DNA from: Coptis chinensis
Taxonomy: Eukaryota; Streptophyta; Magnoliopsida; Ranunculales; Ranunculaceae
DNA: 64,000 nucleotides
Assembly (NCBI GenBank): GCA_015680905.1
Contig: CM027382.1
Location: forward strand, 11,691,501-11,755,500
Direction: 5' to 3'
This document shows positions 12,801-22,680 of this stretch, one piece after another. The notes under the pieces were generated by a model. It was not told the DNA's origin. It saw nothing but the letters and a program-made list of their open reading frames with translations, and ran no database searches. A program made the position numbers and the translations under genes. Within the stretch, counting starts at the first letter, position 1. Each line of letters starts with the position of its first letter.

Positions 12801-13430
12801 TAGAACCTAAGGCGCCTCGTTGAGGAACTAAATACCTTTTTATTATGCGTATGGTTTGTTGTGTGGTTAGTGGGAAGTTAAGGCACCTCAGTGGAGGAAC
12901 TACCTGCCTTAATTATTGTACTTAAGGATGCTGGATTAGTCGTTGAAATTTAAGGCGCCTCGGGAAAGGAACTAACTGCCTTATGGATTGTGTATATATA
13001 TGTATAAGTATATGTTTTATTTTAGGGCTACTCACACCAAGATTTTTTATAATGTCAATTCGATTTGCATGTTTGCTTATCGGGTGTGTTCATTAAATGA
13101 ACACAGTTGATAAGTCTTGACAGGTTTAGTGTTGAAGAAGATTGGTTGCTGCTTGTGGTTTGCGTTAGCGTCGCATTTCAAGATAGACTTTGTTTTCCTT
13201 TGAGGTGATATAGATTTTCAGTTGAGATAAGATTATTTGCATTTTCATTTGTTAATTTTTGTAATAAAGAGGACTTTTGTTTAAGTTAAAATTTTTATTA
13301 GTTTTTAATTATCCGCATATTTAAACTGTTTATGGGTTTTTGGAAGTTGAGAGTGTGTCACACCTCGGAGATCGAAGAGTCGGGAACAAATAATGTTTTT
13401 CCGAATTCTGTCGAAATTCGGGGTGTGACA
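9885..13430 (+). mobile_element. Solo LTR-like insertion, 3.55 kb, second of the inverted pair
   Basis: Starts TGTAACGCCCGTATTT and ends GGGGTGTGACA, with GATGT at 9880-9884 and 13431-13435 as target-site duplication. Its last 170 bases match the reverse complement of the start of the 5606-8877 copy with only a few differences. No internal coding domain was found. The interruption removes the link between the GAG-pre-integrase and integrase parts of the host Copia. Orientation of transcription is assigned only relative to the sister copy. Confidence 0.78.
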
Positions 13431-13435
13431 GATGT

Positions 13436-13800
13436 CCTAGTCTTTGATGCCATATGGAGAAGGATGCTTTGTTGCTAAAGAAGACTGAAGGTGTGGATGA
13501 TGAAGTAGATGAGTTGTAGTTAAATGAAAAAGGATAAAGACCCTTCTCACATTTCCCTTGGAAAAGAATCCTCTGGGTTGCATTGTCCTTTACAGTGAAA
13601 CCATGAGAATGAAAGGTAAGAGAGCAATTATTATCAGTGACAAATTTGTGTACAGACAATAGATTGTGAGTCATTTGTGGTACATGCAAGATGTTTTTCA
13701 TAGTAAAGCTTGAATATGAATTAGTAGGATAAAATATTGATGAACCAGTGTTAAGTATGTTCAAACCTTGGCCATTTCCCACTAGAACTTTGTCCTTTTT
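13436..13800 (-). pseudogene. Copia protease C-terminus and GAG-pre-integrase domain
   Basis: The minus-strand frame from about 13782 reads ILHVPQMTHNLLSVHKFVTD, then KGLYPFSFN and FSIWHQRLGHLSHPEF. The last is the WHxRLGH signature of the GAG-pre-integrase zinc region upstream of integrase. The usual D[ST]GAS protease motif, just upstream at about 13850, is visible only out of frame (GASHHIT). The frame is cut at 13435 by the nested LTR-like insertion. Confidence 0.82.
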
Positions 13801-15616
13801 CCTTTGTAAGATGCATGAGATCCAATATTAGAGATATCGGAGTAATATGATGTGAAGCTCCCGTGGTTCCAAGCATTACCTTGACTTGAAGCATTGAAGT
13901 GATGCTGAGAAGTAAAGTTGGCAGTTGGATATCCAGAGTTTTGCTGACTAGTGAAGGATTCAGGAAGGAAAGTTTGTGTTCGATAACTTGATATTGCAGG
14001 AAAAGTTGAGGATGATGCAAAGTTAGCAGTAGGAAATCCTGAGTTATAGCTACTTGAGGAAGCAAAATTTGCATTTGAATATCCTTGATGCTGATTGTTG
14101 AAAGAGCCATAAGATGAACCGGCATAGTTGTTAAGATCATGATTAAAACCATAGTGATTCATATCACCATTTCCAGTAGTAGTTTGATCATAACCAAAAT
14201 TCTGATCACAGCCACCGATATTCTGGTCATATCTATTATTCTGATCAAAGACAACATTATTTTGATCAAAACCGCCAGTATTCTGATCATATCCACTCAT
14301 ATTTGGATCATAGTTTGAAGTATTTTGATCATAACCACAGTTAGCATCATCAGAAATATATAAAAGTGTTGCATAATCATGAATATTAGCTAACATAGCT
14401 AATTTAGCTGGTGGGATCTTTCCTGCATAGGCATGACTCATGCGATGATGACAATCTATGGCTAGATGCCTAGTTTTGCCACATACTTGACAAACTGGCA
14501 TATTCCCTTGATTGTGATAGATTCCTTGAGTAAGATTTCCTCTGAAATTGAAGTTTCTATTTGATCCCCTGTAAGAGTTTGCATTGTTAAAGTTCCCTCT
14601 GTTATATTGAGAAGAGCTAACATTTGGATTTCCTTTGTAGTTCCCTCTATTCCCTCTGAAAGACCCATAGTTGTTTCTATTAAACTGATAATTGCCTTGA
14701 TAAGAACTATTCTGTGGCATGTAATCTCTTGTTGTAGCAAATGTATGAGAGTTAACATCAGAAACTTGAGTATTGTGTGCTTTTTCTACTGAAAGTTCTT
14801 CACTCAATAGCAAACCATGTAGCTCATCTGAGTTAACTTGTTGTTGCCTTACACAAATAGAAGTAACAAACGATTTGTATTCATTTGTAAGACCCTTGAG
14901 CATATGAAATACCAAATCTGTATCGTTAACTGGTGAGCCAGCAGCAACTAATGAATCTGCAATTTGCTTAATGTTTTGCATATATGAAGCAATACTCAAA
15001 TTTCCTTTCTTCTGACTTTGTAACTTTGTCTTGAGTTGCATAACATGAGCAGTTGATATGGTTGCAAAACGTTTCTCTAATGTTGTCCATAACTCAAAGC
15101 AGATGAGATCCCAACAACATAAGGTAACACCTCTATTGACAATGTCGCATTCGTCCAAATAAGTAATGTTTGGTCTCTTCTAATCCAATCAATATAATCG
15201 GATTGACTTGATTTGTTAAATTTCCTCTTTGATCAATAAGAAATTGATCGGACATCTTTCTCTACCACAAGATTCAAAAGATTGAAGTTTCTAAGTATTG
15301 GCTTAAACACAGATTTCCACAAGATATAATTCTCTCAATCTAATTTAATGGAAATAAGATTGCATATATTCTGAAAAGAAAGGTTTTGAAACGAACTCAC
15401 AACCGGATTTTGAAAAGATGACGACATCTGAGAAGTTGATGAATCAGCAGGCGCCATTAATGGATTATGAAGATTGTTGAATTGATTGCTAGTTGGAATA
15501 TTGGCTTGATTCTGATTGTTATTGAACTGATTTGTAGGAGAAGGTTGATTGTGATTGTTGTTTTGTTGAGTAGAAGGTTGAGTAGAAGGTGCTTGAATCT
15601 GATTATTTCTCGCCAT
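13782..15616 (-). pseudogene. Copia gag (UBN2 type) with CCHC zinc knuckle
   Basis: Two minus-strand segments. The N-terminal one (15616-15335) starts MARNNQIQAPSTQPSTQQNN and is Asn/Gln-rich. After an indel near 15170, the main one (15158-13782) has the UBN2 gag core (ELWTTLEKRFATIS, MQLKTKLQSQKKG, MLKGLTNEYKSFVTSI) and a zinc knuckle CQVCGKTRHLAIDC, then a long Asn/Tyr/Ser-rich tail with a repeated DQN motif. The protein would form the virus-like particle and bind RNA. Length is typical, but the frameshift between start and core breaks it. Confidence 0.85.
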
Positions 15617-15828
15617 TAATGAAGAACTTGAAGAACAATTCTTGATAATTTGTTAGGGTTTGAGATTTACACCAACTTGAATCTAAGAAAACTGAAGAAC
15701 TTTTTGATTACTTGCTTACATCAAGAATTGAATTGATTGATGATGAAGGATTGAGCAGCGGAATGATTGAATTGAAAATTTTGGTAATTTGGGTTTTGAG
15801 GATCGATCTGAAATCTCTTTCGAGCATT

Positions 15829-15842
15829 TAGCTCCGATACCA
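15829..15842 (-). other. Primer-binding site (initiator tRNA-Met)
   Basis: Plus-strand GCTCCGATACCA, that is TGGTATCGGAGC on the minus strand, immediately next to the LTR end. This matches the tRNA-iMet complement used by most plant Copia elements, with one difference (CGG for CAG). Confidence 0.8.
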
Positions 15843-16060
15843 TGATAACAAATTAAAACGAAAGCAAACTTTATTACAATGATTTTATGATTTTGTTTAT
15901 CTGAATACAATGTTGTATATATACTAGTTTAGAGACAGTTGTAACTAACTGCTGACAAGAATCAGTTAGTTATTAATCATAACAGAATTTTAACTAATGA
16001 ATCTAACTAGAAATTAGTGCTAACTACACTTGTCAGTTTATCTTGTCTTCTCTGTTATTA
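15843..16060 (-). repeat. 5' LTR of the Copia at 3667-16060
   Basis: About 218 bp. It differs from the other LTR by scattered substitutions and a short TA expansion (TGTATATATACTAG against TGTATACTAG). It is followed on the minus strand by the tRNA primer site. Confidence 0.9.
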
Positions 16061-16287
16061 ACTTTTTCTTATAGAAATTATTTTTTGCTTGGTAAATTCG
16101 AAGTTCACATAGATAAATTGTAAAAGCTCATATTTATCTAACGGCACCATATATGTTATACTTCTTCAATCGAAGTAAATGTTATTGAAAAGACATTTTA
16201 TTTTTAACCTAAATCACCAATATAATGAGTGCATGCTACTGAATCTTCAATCTGGTTAATTATTTATATCTTTATATATTTTTGCAG

Positions 16288-16810
16288 CTTCCCCAATGAA
16301 AACCATGGATGAAGGAGAAAGCGAATTTGGTTATGGTGTTGGCCAAATTGATCCGGTAAAAGCGGTGAATCCCGGCTTGCTGTATGATGCTTTGGAAGTT
16401 GACTACGCAGAAATGTTATGCAACTTAAATTACACGGCAGACAAAATTAGAATCATTACTGGAGAGAATATTACTTGCAGTGCAAGCAATGGAGGCGAGG
16501 CACTTCTGAATTATCCTTCCATGGCTGTTTATTACGAACCAGATTCACCCGTCACAGCCTATTTCCCAGGAGCGTCACCAATGTTGGATTCGCGAACTCC
16601 ACGTACAAAGCAACAATCAGCAATCAACCTTCTCTGAATATTTTTGTCACTCCCAGTGTCCTATCTTTCAAGTCATTGAATGAGAAGCAGAGTTTCATTG
16701 TAAATATTACTGGAGGAGTACAGCAAAGAAGTCGCGTTGTCACCGCTTGGCTCACGTGGTCAGATGGTACACATATAGTAAGAAGTCCAATCGCTGCTTT
16801 GGAGGGGTGA
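16288..16810 (+). pseudogene. Subtilase last exon (continuation of the pseudogene at 2410)
   Basis: Follows a TTTTTGCAG acceptor and continues the frame of exon E (TTG/A SPMKTMDEG). It encodes FGYGVGQIDPVKAVNPGLLY, DALEVDYAEMLCNLNYTADK, ITGENITCSASN and YPSMAVYY, the C-terminal region of cucumisin-type subtilases. A one-base frameshift near 16560 breaks the frame; the next frame carries RSVTNVGFANSTYKA (family RTVTNVG), the fibronectin-like Fn3 domain, through VTAWLTWSDGTHIVRSPIA to a TGA at 16808. It retains strong similarity to a second, more decayed copy at 55065-55463. With the missing N-terminal half and two frameshifts, it is a pseudogene. Confidence 0.88.
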
Positions 16811-17044
16811 AACTTCAATTGCTGGACAGGAAACTTGACATGCGTGAATTTTTTGCAATAAGTAGGTACCGATTCAGTTTTAAACGTTGTGTTCCAGTTA
16901 TCACTGTTTTTTTTAAGGTATCAGTTTGGTTAAACCTTTGAGAAAAGAATGAAACATATCAAGTATCCACCTGTTGCATCATAATTTAAGGAGCCATTCA
17001 TTGTTTAGATTCTTGGCAGAAGTATTGTTCCCCTTTTGCAATTT

Positions 17045-17330
17045 TCATCTCAATGATTAATCCTAAAATATCAAAATCAATAATTGCAGTGTAAAAATGT
17101 TCTAAAAGTTGGAGAAAATAACAGTAGAAATTGCCAATATTTTTGAACAAAATTGATCAATTAGCAAAACCAAGTTGTAATTTTTGAAACCAAAACCAAA
17201 ATACGTTGTATATTTTGGTCGTTAACACATCCTAAAATATCAAAATCAATAATTGCAGTGTAAAAATGATCTAAAAGTTGGAGAAAATAACGGTTGAAAT
17301 TGCCAATATTTGTGAAGGAAATTAATCAAC
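17045..17330 (+). repeat. Tandem duplication, period about 169 bp
   Basis: The segment beginning CCTAAAATATCAAAATCAAT at 17062 recurs at 17231, with the same following TTGCAGTGTAAAAATG and GTTGGAGAAAATAAC. The copies differ by only a few bases over about 95 bp. Confidence 0.85.
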
Positions 17331-17519
17331 AAGAAATTGGTCCAAGGGCTATTTGCGAGTGGAATCAGTGTTTTTTTTTTAATCACTCTCAAGCACAATT
17401 TTCAGGTGTAAATAACCCGGAAAATCAATTTTCGAGTGAAAATAACTCGTAAGAACATATAGCCCGGATTTTAAATAAACATTTTCCGATTTTACACTTT
17501 CAGTCATTTTGCTATGAAG

Positions 17520-17775
17520 AATGAGTGTTCATACCTTATATTGATTTATGAATACTGATTGTTCATATCCAAATAAGTGAACGTACCTCATACAATATGT
17601 TGAGGTATGAATAATGATTGTTCATATTCCAATAGGTGTTTTTACTAATCATACATTATGTTGTGTTCATACCTCAAATAGGTATGAACAATGATTGTTC
17701 ATAAATTCATGTTGAAGTATTTAACAATATACTCCAAATAGATATGAAAAGGATTGTTCATACTATATATACTGG
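17520..17775. repeat. Degenerate repeats of TGAACAATGATTGTTCATA
   Basis: About five imperfect copies of a near-palindromic unit (GGTATGAA..ATGATTGTTCATA) at a spacing of roughly 55-60 bases. Could be the remnant of a MITE or a short satellite. Confidence 0.6.
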
Positions 17776-18944
17776 GTCATTTCGATTGGGCCGGACCGTA
17801 TATTATTTCGTATTAGGAGTATATTTGACTTTTCATTTATCTGGACCATTTTTAATTTCGTATTAAGGGTATACTTGACCTTTCATCTACTCGGACCTTG
17901 TAAGTGATTAAAAAAAAAATGTCTTTGAGAGTTACTTTTGTCTTGGAGAGTTTCTCCCTGTCTAGGTTTAATTTTGTGAGGGTTTTTTTTTCTAATATTA
18001 ACTGTTGAAAGACCTTGACAATATTGCGGGATATTCGAACATGGGCTGCTTTATCAGCTGGCCACGCAAAAAGTGTAGTGTAAAAATGTTGTGGCAATCA
18101 CCACTTGATTTTCCATAATTGCTTAATTAGGGAAACTCGTGCTTCCGTCCGTAAAGATCTTTGATGATTCATGCCTTATTTCAAAGACTATTTCAATGCT
18201 TTTAAACATAATAAAATGTTGTGGACTCCAAAAGAAGACCTACTTATTATTGCGTTACACGACTGGCATGGCATCACACTGTTGTGTCTAGTACTTAATT
18301 AATATTCTCGAACCTATGAATTCATGATCGATATTCTTAAAACTTAGACTTGAAATTTTTGCCTCCCAATTTCCATTACAAATCATAATCACAGTGCAAC
18401 TGGTATCATCCCAAACCTCCGAATTTTCTCTTTGCAGTTAGAATTCAACAACTAGAGATAGCCATCCAACCCTTCATGGGTAGGTTACTGTTGTTTGCCA
18501 CTCTTACTTAGCTTGTTTCCCAAGTTTTTTTCTGGGTAAGATTTGAATCAACCACGGTGTGCTCATTTTTTGTTTCTCAATTCTTTTTTCTCTTTTGGGA
18601 ATATGCATCTACGCACTCCATCAAGTCATGCGTACAAATATAGGTGGTGGGACCATTCATCAGAAGGTTCATAGAAACCATATTCATTGGGTGGTTGTTC
18701 TAAGATAATTATCCTAAACTACATGCAACAAGGTACTAATCTCTTGCATTTTTTGTAACTACATGCATAATTATCATAGGACGCCAACCCCATATTTGGT
18801 TATTGTTTGCAACACGCTTTCATATTCTTCTGTATGTAACCATACTTAATTTGTTTTTGTCATGATATAACCAAGAGAGTAAGAGAGTTGATCAGCTTTG
18901 TTTCGTTCATTAAGAAATTAAGGTCTAAGGAATTGAAGCTCTAA

Positions 18945-18946
<2 letters not shown>

Positions 18947-19000
<54 letters not shown>
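18947..19000. repeat. (AT)n microsatellite
   Basis: An uninterrupted AT dinucleotide run of about 54 bases. It lies about 120 bases upstream of the PME exon remnant. Confidence 0.95.
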
Positions 19001-19004
<4 letters not shown>

Positions 19005-19116
19005 TTGCTTTGATCGAAGTTCAATTAAGATCACGTACAATTCAAAAAATATGAACAAGATTTTTGGTTTTCTATGTTTTAGAGCTTTGCTCACGTACTT
19101 CGATTCTTGCTTTGTC

Positions 19117-19261
19117 GGCTAATATAGTACTCCAAGGTCAGGGGTATAGGACGACATTGATTGCATGGAACGATACATCCTTAACTGTGAATGGAACTAG
19201 TAAGAGTGCATCAGTTGAAATTTCCGCTTCAAATTTCACTTCATACAATATAACTTTTGAG
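19117..19261 (+). pseudogene. Pectin methylesterase exon 3 remnant (PME pseudogene 1)
   Basis: Encodes NIVLQGQGYRTTLIAWNDTS and then SASVEISASNFTSYNITFE, ending at a GT donor (GAG/GTATGT). It aligns with exon 3 of the intact gene (57433-57604: VIFQGQGYQTTIIAWNDTA) and with the second pseudogene (33974-34148), to which it is closer. The exon start is degraded: the acceptor and the EKVIVDR-type beginning are not recognisable, and no exons 1, 2, 4, 5 or 6 of this copy were found nearby on this strand. It stands downstream of a subtilase last exon, the same neighbour order as the intact gene. Pectin methylesterases demethylate cell-wall pectin; this relic cannot. Confidence 0.85.
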
Positions 19262-19439
19262 GTATGTATAAGATTTATTGCACCATTGTTTATGCACACA
19301 AATGTTCAGTCTCCTCTGTATCCTTGCATAACCTGCATCTTGATACCTTGCATATTTTCTTCTTCCTTACCCTATCATGCATCAGTTGGCAAAGCATGTT
19401 ACACTATCTTCCATGCTAGCCCATAAGCATATGAAAAAT

Positions 19440-20396
19440 AGCTGCTATTCCTTAGCCTGGAAAGTAATGTGTCGTCTCGCCACAAAATTGTCCGCAGCGA
19501 CTTCTATGGTTGCATTCGATCAGTAGGTTACAACAAGAATCAAAAGACATCACCGTATGTAGCATAAGCCCTTCTCCTTCCAAGAAGATGTATGGCTTGT
19601 TTGTAGGAATTATTACAACTCTTTCCCTGTATCCTTGGAAAGACATAGTAGTACTCAAGTCAAGTGAATAAAATATGGGATTGTGTTGAGAATGATCGAC
19701 GCACATACTTACGAGTTAGGAGTGTCTAATTCATTTTTAGTAAAACTTGGGAGTTTAGTTTGAAGTAAAATATTTTTATCAATATGTGTCGTGGGCAAAT
19801 TTCATCACTCCGATATTTCAGCCCAGATATTGTGATATATCGATAATGGTTATTAGAGTTGGTAAATTGCAGATTTAAGGCGGGAAAAGGAAAGAAAAAG
19901 AAGGGAATAGATACACGGCAGTTGGTGATTGGTCAAAGTTTTTCTCAAACACTATATAAAGACTAGAAAAGAAGAAAATGATTCATTCCAAAATCATTAC
20001 AAAAATCTGTAAAAAGAACGAGAGAGAGGAAAAAAGAAAAAGAAAATTGTAACTGATACTGTTCAGTAATAATAAAATTCATTTTCATTTTGATTCAATC
20101 TTTATCTTCATCTCTAGTTCTTCATTTCTTTTCAATCAAGACTAGTTTCTCTGATCACTACAATATGTCCCAGCAAACACCATGATTAATTTGGACCCAT
20201 AACAAGTTGTCTTTAGGGACGCCTTTTTCTATGGCATCACTAATTGTCCTGATATCTGCACCACCAGAGGTCCATAGGCTTTAACAGTTATTCTCTTGGA
20301 AAAAGTAGATCTTGCTGCCTTGCTTAATCTCCAACATTCACACTTCGAGAAAAGAACAATAGATATGAAGAACAAAAAAAAAAGATAAAACTGCAT
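19440..20396 (-). pseudogene. Second type of pectin methylesterase, antisense pseudogene
   Basis: On the minus strand, exon 1 begins at 20396 with MQFYLFFLFFISIVLFSKCE, a clear signal peptide. After one frameshift it reads SGGADIRTISDAIEKGVPKD, NLLWVQIN, the PME region that forms the start of the beta-helix (family DFRTISDAI..VP). A second exon, about 19700-19445, reads YRERVVIIPTNKPYIFLEGE followed by a degraded DNFVAR-like and ITFQ segment (usual GVYREKVVIP..KPYI). These sequences differ from the plus-strand PME copies, so this is a different paralogue, closer in wording to the PME29/55/66-like group. It carries several stops and lacks all catalytic motifs (QDT, DFIFG, LGRPW). A 332-bp LTR-like sequence lies in its intron. 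Confidence 0.72.
19831..20162 (+). mobile_element. Short LTR-like insertion with TATA box and poly(A) signal
   Basis: Starts TGTGATATATCG and ends CTGATCACTACA, with ATAT on both sides (19827-19830, 20163-20166). It contains ACTATATAAAG (about 19951) and AATAAAATTC (about 20072), the promoter and poly(A) order of an LTR. It sits in the intron of the antisense PME pseudogene. Ends are tentative because the duplication is only 4 bp. Confidence 0.45.
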
Positions 20397-21083
20397 TTTG
20401 TAACCAAAATATAGGACTATCTGTGTGATTTGAGAAATCTGGAGAAAAAGAATTGAAGGGTGAAATGCTTTTGTCCTCTGGATACCTTTATATGTGCTAA
20501 TTTGAAACTTAATTTGGATGATGAGATGATCCCTATAAATCACCATTGCATATATTTATTTAGTTTTCATAAATGGATGTTTGATTAAAAAGTATCCATT
20601 CTTACTCCGCCTAAATCTATAATGGTTTTTTTTTTTTTTTTGAACGATAGCTATGGGGTTTGGCACAGACCCCTACCTGCATTCCTTAATAAAAATCTAG
20701 CATAGACTGTTCCTCTTATATCCACCTCAATGATTTTAGACAATTGTTCATCTAGAGGGGGTATAAAATACAAAAGTTTATCGATGATGAGTACAGATGC
20801 AGCCAAGTTTATCAACCATATATATTTTGCTTATAGACCTTTTCGTTAGCTATAATATCTGATAGGGGTACGTAGAACTTTAGGATTTGCTTCTCTGTGA
20901 TCGAAAATGTTTTACGTTATCATAAATTTGCTTACAATCAAACTTGTATAAGCCCCAGCCCCCAAAACCTTTCCCATGTCATAAAGTATGGTCTTAATGG
21001 CGTCTTCCTATAAGATGATCGATCGATCTAGGTCGTCTTTTTGGATCACCCCCCAAGGCTCATTTGTGATTTATCAGTGAATA
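20397..21083. other. No gene; poly(T) retroposon tail
   Basis: From 20625 a run of about 18 T is followed by GAACGATAGCTATGGGGTTT, which looks like the 3' tail of a retroposon (LINE or SINE) in minus orientation. The rest shows nothing recognisable. Confidence 0.4.
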
Positions 21084-21696
21084 TGTAGAGAAAATTTCTG
21101 TTTATCACGATCGAGGCCTTCCGCTCTCGGCCAGAGCGCGACTTCAGCTCATGACTCCGATGATTTAACGCGACCAGCATCTCAAAGAAAATGACCAGCT
21201 CCATGGCTTTAACACATAGCGCACCCGCGCTCCAGGGAGAAGCGCCAGCGCTCGGGCTTTTTCTCCGTGGGCTTCGCTTCGAACCGCAAATTTTGGTTTT
21301 GGTATAAAAACAAAATCAGTCTTTTGGAAAATCTAACTTTTCCAAAACCAAGAAAGAGAGTGATTACAAGAGAACAATTCTTTGTGAGTTGAGTGTTCAT
21401 TCTTTGTGAGTGAATTGAGAGAGACTTGTAATCGGTTACTCGGATATCTAGTAAAGCTTGGAACTTCGCGCGTGGGCGTAGGCAAATTGCCGAACCACGA
21501 TATATCTCGTCTTGTGGTTTGTTCTTCTTTTACATTGATTGTTTTATTTCATATGCTTGTTATTTGATATTGAGAAGTGTTGGGATATTGCTTGGAGGTG
21601 TTGAAGTCTTGTCTATTGAGAAAGATCAATCTTTGTGTAGGATTGATCCGTTTGGTGTGGGTAACGCGTTGTTTCCATGATTAATTATTCACAACA
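21084..21696 (+). repeat. 5' LTR of the TNT1-like Copia
   Basis: 613 bp. Contains CG-rich AGCGCG/CACCCGCGCTCC segments between 21130 and 21260. Ends ATTATTCACAACA before the primer site. Confidence 0.88.
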
Positions 21697-21822
21697 ATTG
21701 GTATCGAGCCGGTTTACGACCTAGGATTTTGAGTTTAGTACTAAAAATTTGTGTAGACAAGGTGTTCGATTAAATTCGAGGTGAAACCGCTTTCTTTTGG
21801 GTTATTGTGTGTAACTTGAAAG

Positions 21823-22680
21823 ATGGCTCCCAAGATGTCAAACCTTGAGTTTGAAGTAGAGAAGTTTAATGGGAAGAATAACTTTGGGATTTGGCAAGTC
21901 CAAGTAAAGGACATCCTCATCCAACAAGGTTTGCCTGAGGCTTTGAAGGGATTAAATCTAAAGGCGCGAGTATGAGTAATGATGATTGGGAAAAGTTCGA
22001 TCTTCAGTTTGTTCATCAATCCGGTTATGTCTTGCTAATGAGGTCATGTATAGTGTGATGGGAGAAAATACCGCCGGTATTTGGCTCAAACTAGAGTCTA
22101 TGTATATGACCAAGAGCATGACGAACAAGATGTACTTTAAGAAGCGTCTTTATCGGTTTTTGATGGTCGATGGTTCAACGATGCAAGAGCACGTTAGTGA
22201 GTTCCGGTCGACGTCTAGCGGATTATTTGAATGTTGGTATGAAGATGGATGATGAGGATCAAGCCGGCATGTTTAATATTCTCCTTGCCGAAAAGCTATG
22301 AGCATCTAATGACTACATTCATGAGCGAGAAGTCGCCGATCTTGGCGAAGTTCAGAGTGCACTTCTTTCTTATGAGTTGATGAAGAAGACACGCGTGTAA
22401 TAGCATTGATGCAAGTCGGGGTTAGTGGCAAGAGGAAATTAAATCCCCAAACGTAATTATTCAAGTAATGATAATTCTAGGTCCAAATCAAAGAAGCCTT
22501 TAAAACATGTACGATGCTACAATTGCAATGAAAAGGACATTACGCAAGTAATTGTCCTCACCCGAAAGAAAGAGAACAAGAGAGATGGTCGAAGAAAGGT
22601 AAGGCAAAATTTGAGGCAAATTATGCTTCCGTGCTCTGAAGAGGATGAGTTCAGTCTACAGGTGTCCACACAAGACTATA
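21823..22680 (+). pseudogene. Copia gag (TNT1-94 type), frameshifted
   Basis: Starts MAPKMSNLEFEVEKFNGKNN, then FGIWQVQVKDILIQQGLPEA, the gag N-terminus of TNT1-like elements. Later frames give NTAGIWLKLESMYMTKSMTN, KMYFKKRLYRFLMVDGSTMQ and near 22520 a zinc knuckle (CYNCNEK.HYASNCPH) in which one G is missing. At least four frameshifts separate these blocks. It would package the RNA; here it cannot. Confidence 0.85.

Larger units (their letters stand above)
3667..16060 (-). mobile_element. Ty1/copia retrotransposon (12.4 kb including two nested LTR insertions)
   Basis: Minus-strand Copia element inserted in the subtilase intron between exons E and F. LTRs of about 214 and 218 bp (3667-3880, 15843-16060) are flanked by the 5-bp duplication ACTTT at 3662-3666 and 16061-16065. 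A primer-binding site complementary to initiator tRNA-Met (TGGTATCGGAGC on minus) adjoins the 15843 LTR and a polypurine tract adjoins the 3880 LTR. Gag, protease, integrase, RT and RNase H follow in Copia order on the minus strand. Two large LTR-like insertions (5606-8877 and 9885-13430) interrupt pol; without them the element is about 5.6 kb. Multiple frameshifts make it inactive. Confidence 0.92.
16811..19060. other. 3' flank of subtilase pseudogene, repeats, no gene seen
   Basis: No supported coding region. It holds the two repeat tracts listed separately and a microsatellite at the end. Confidence 0.5.
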
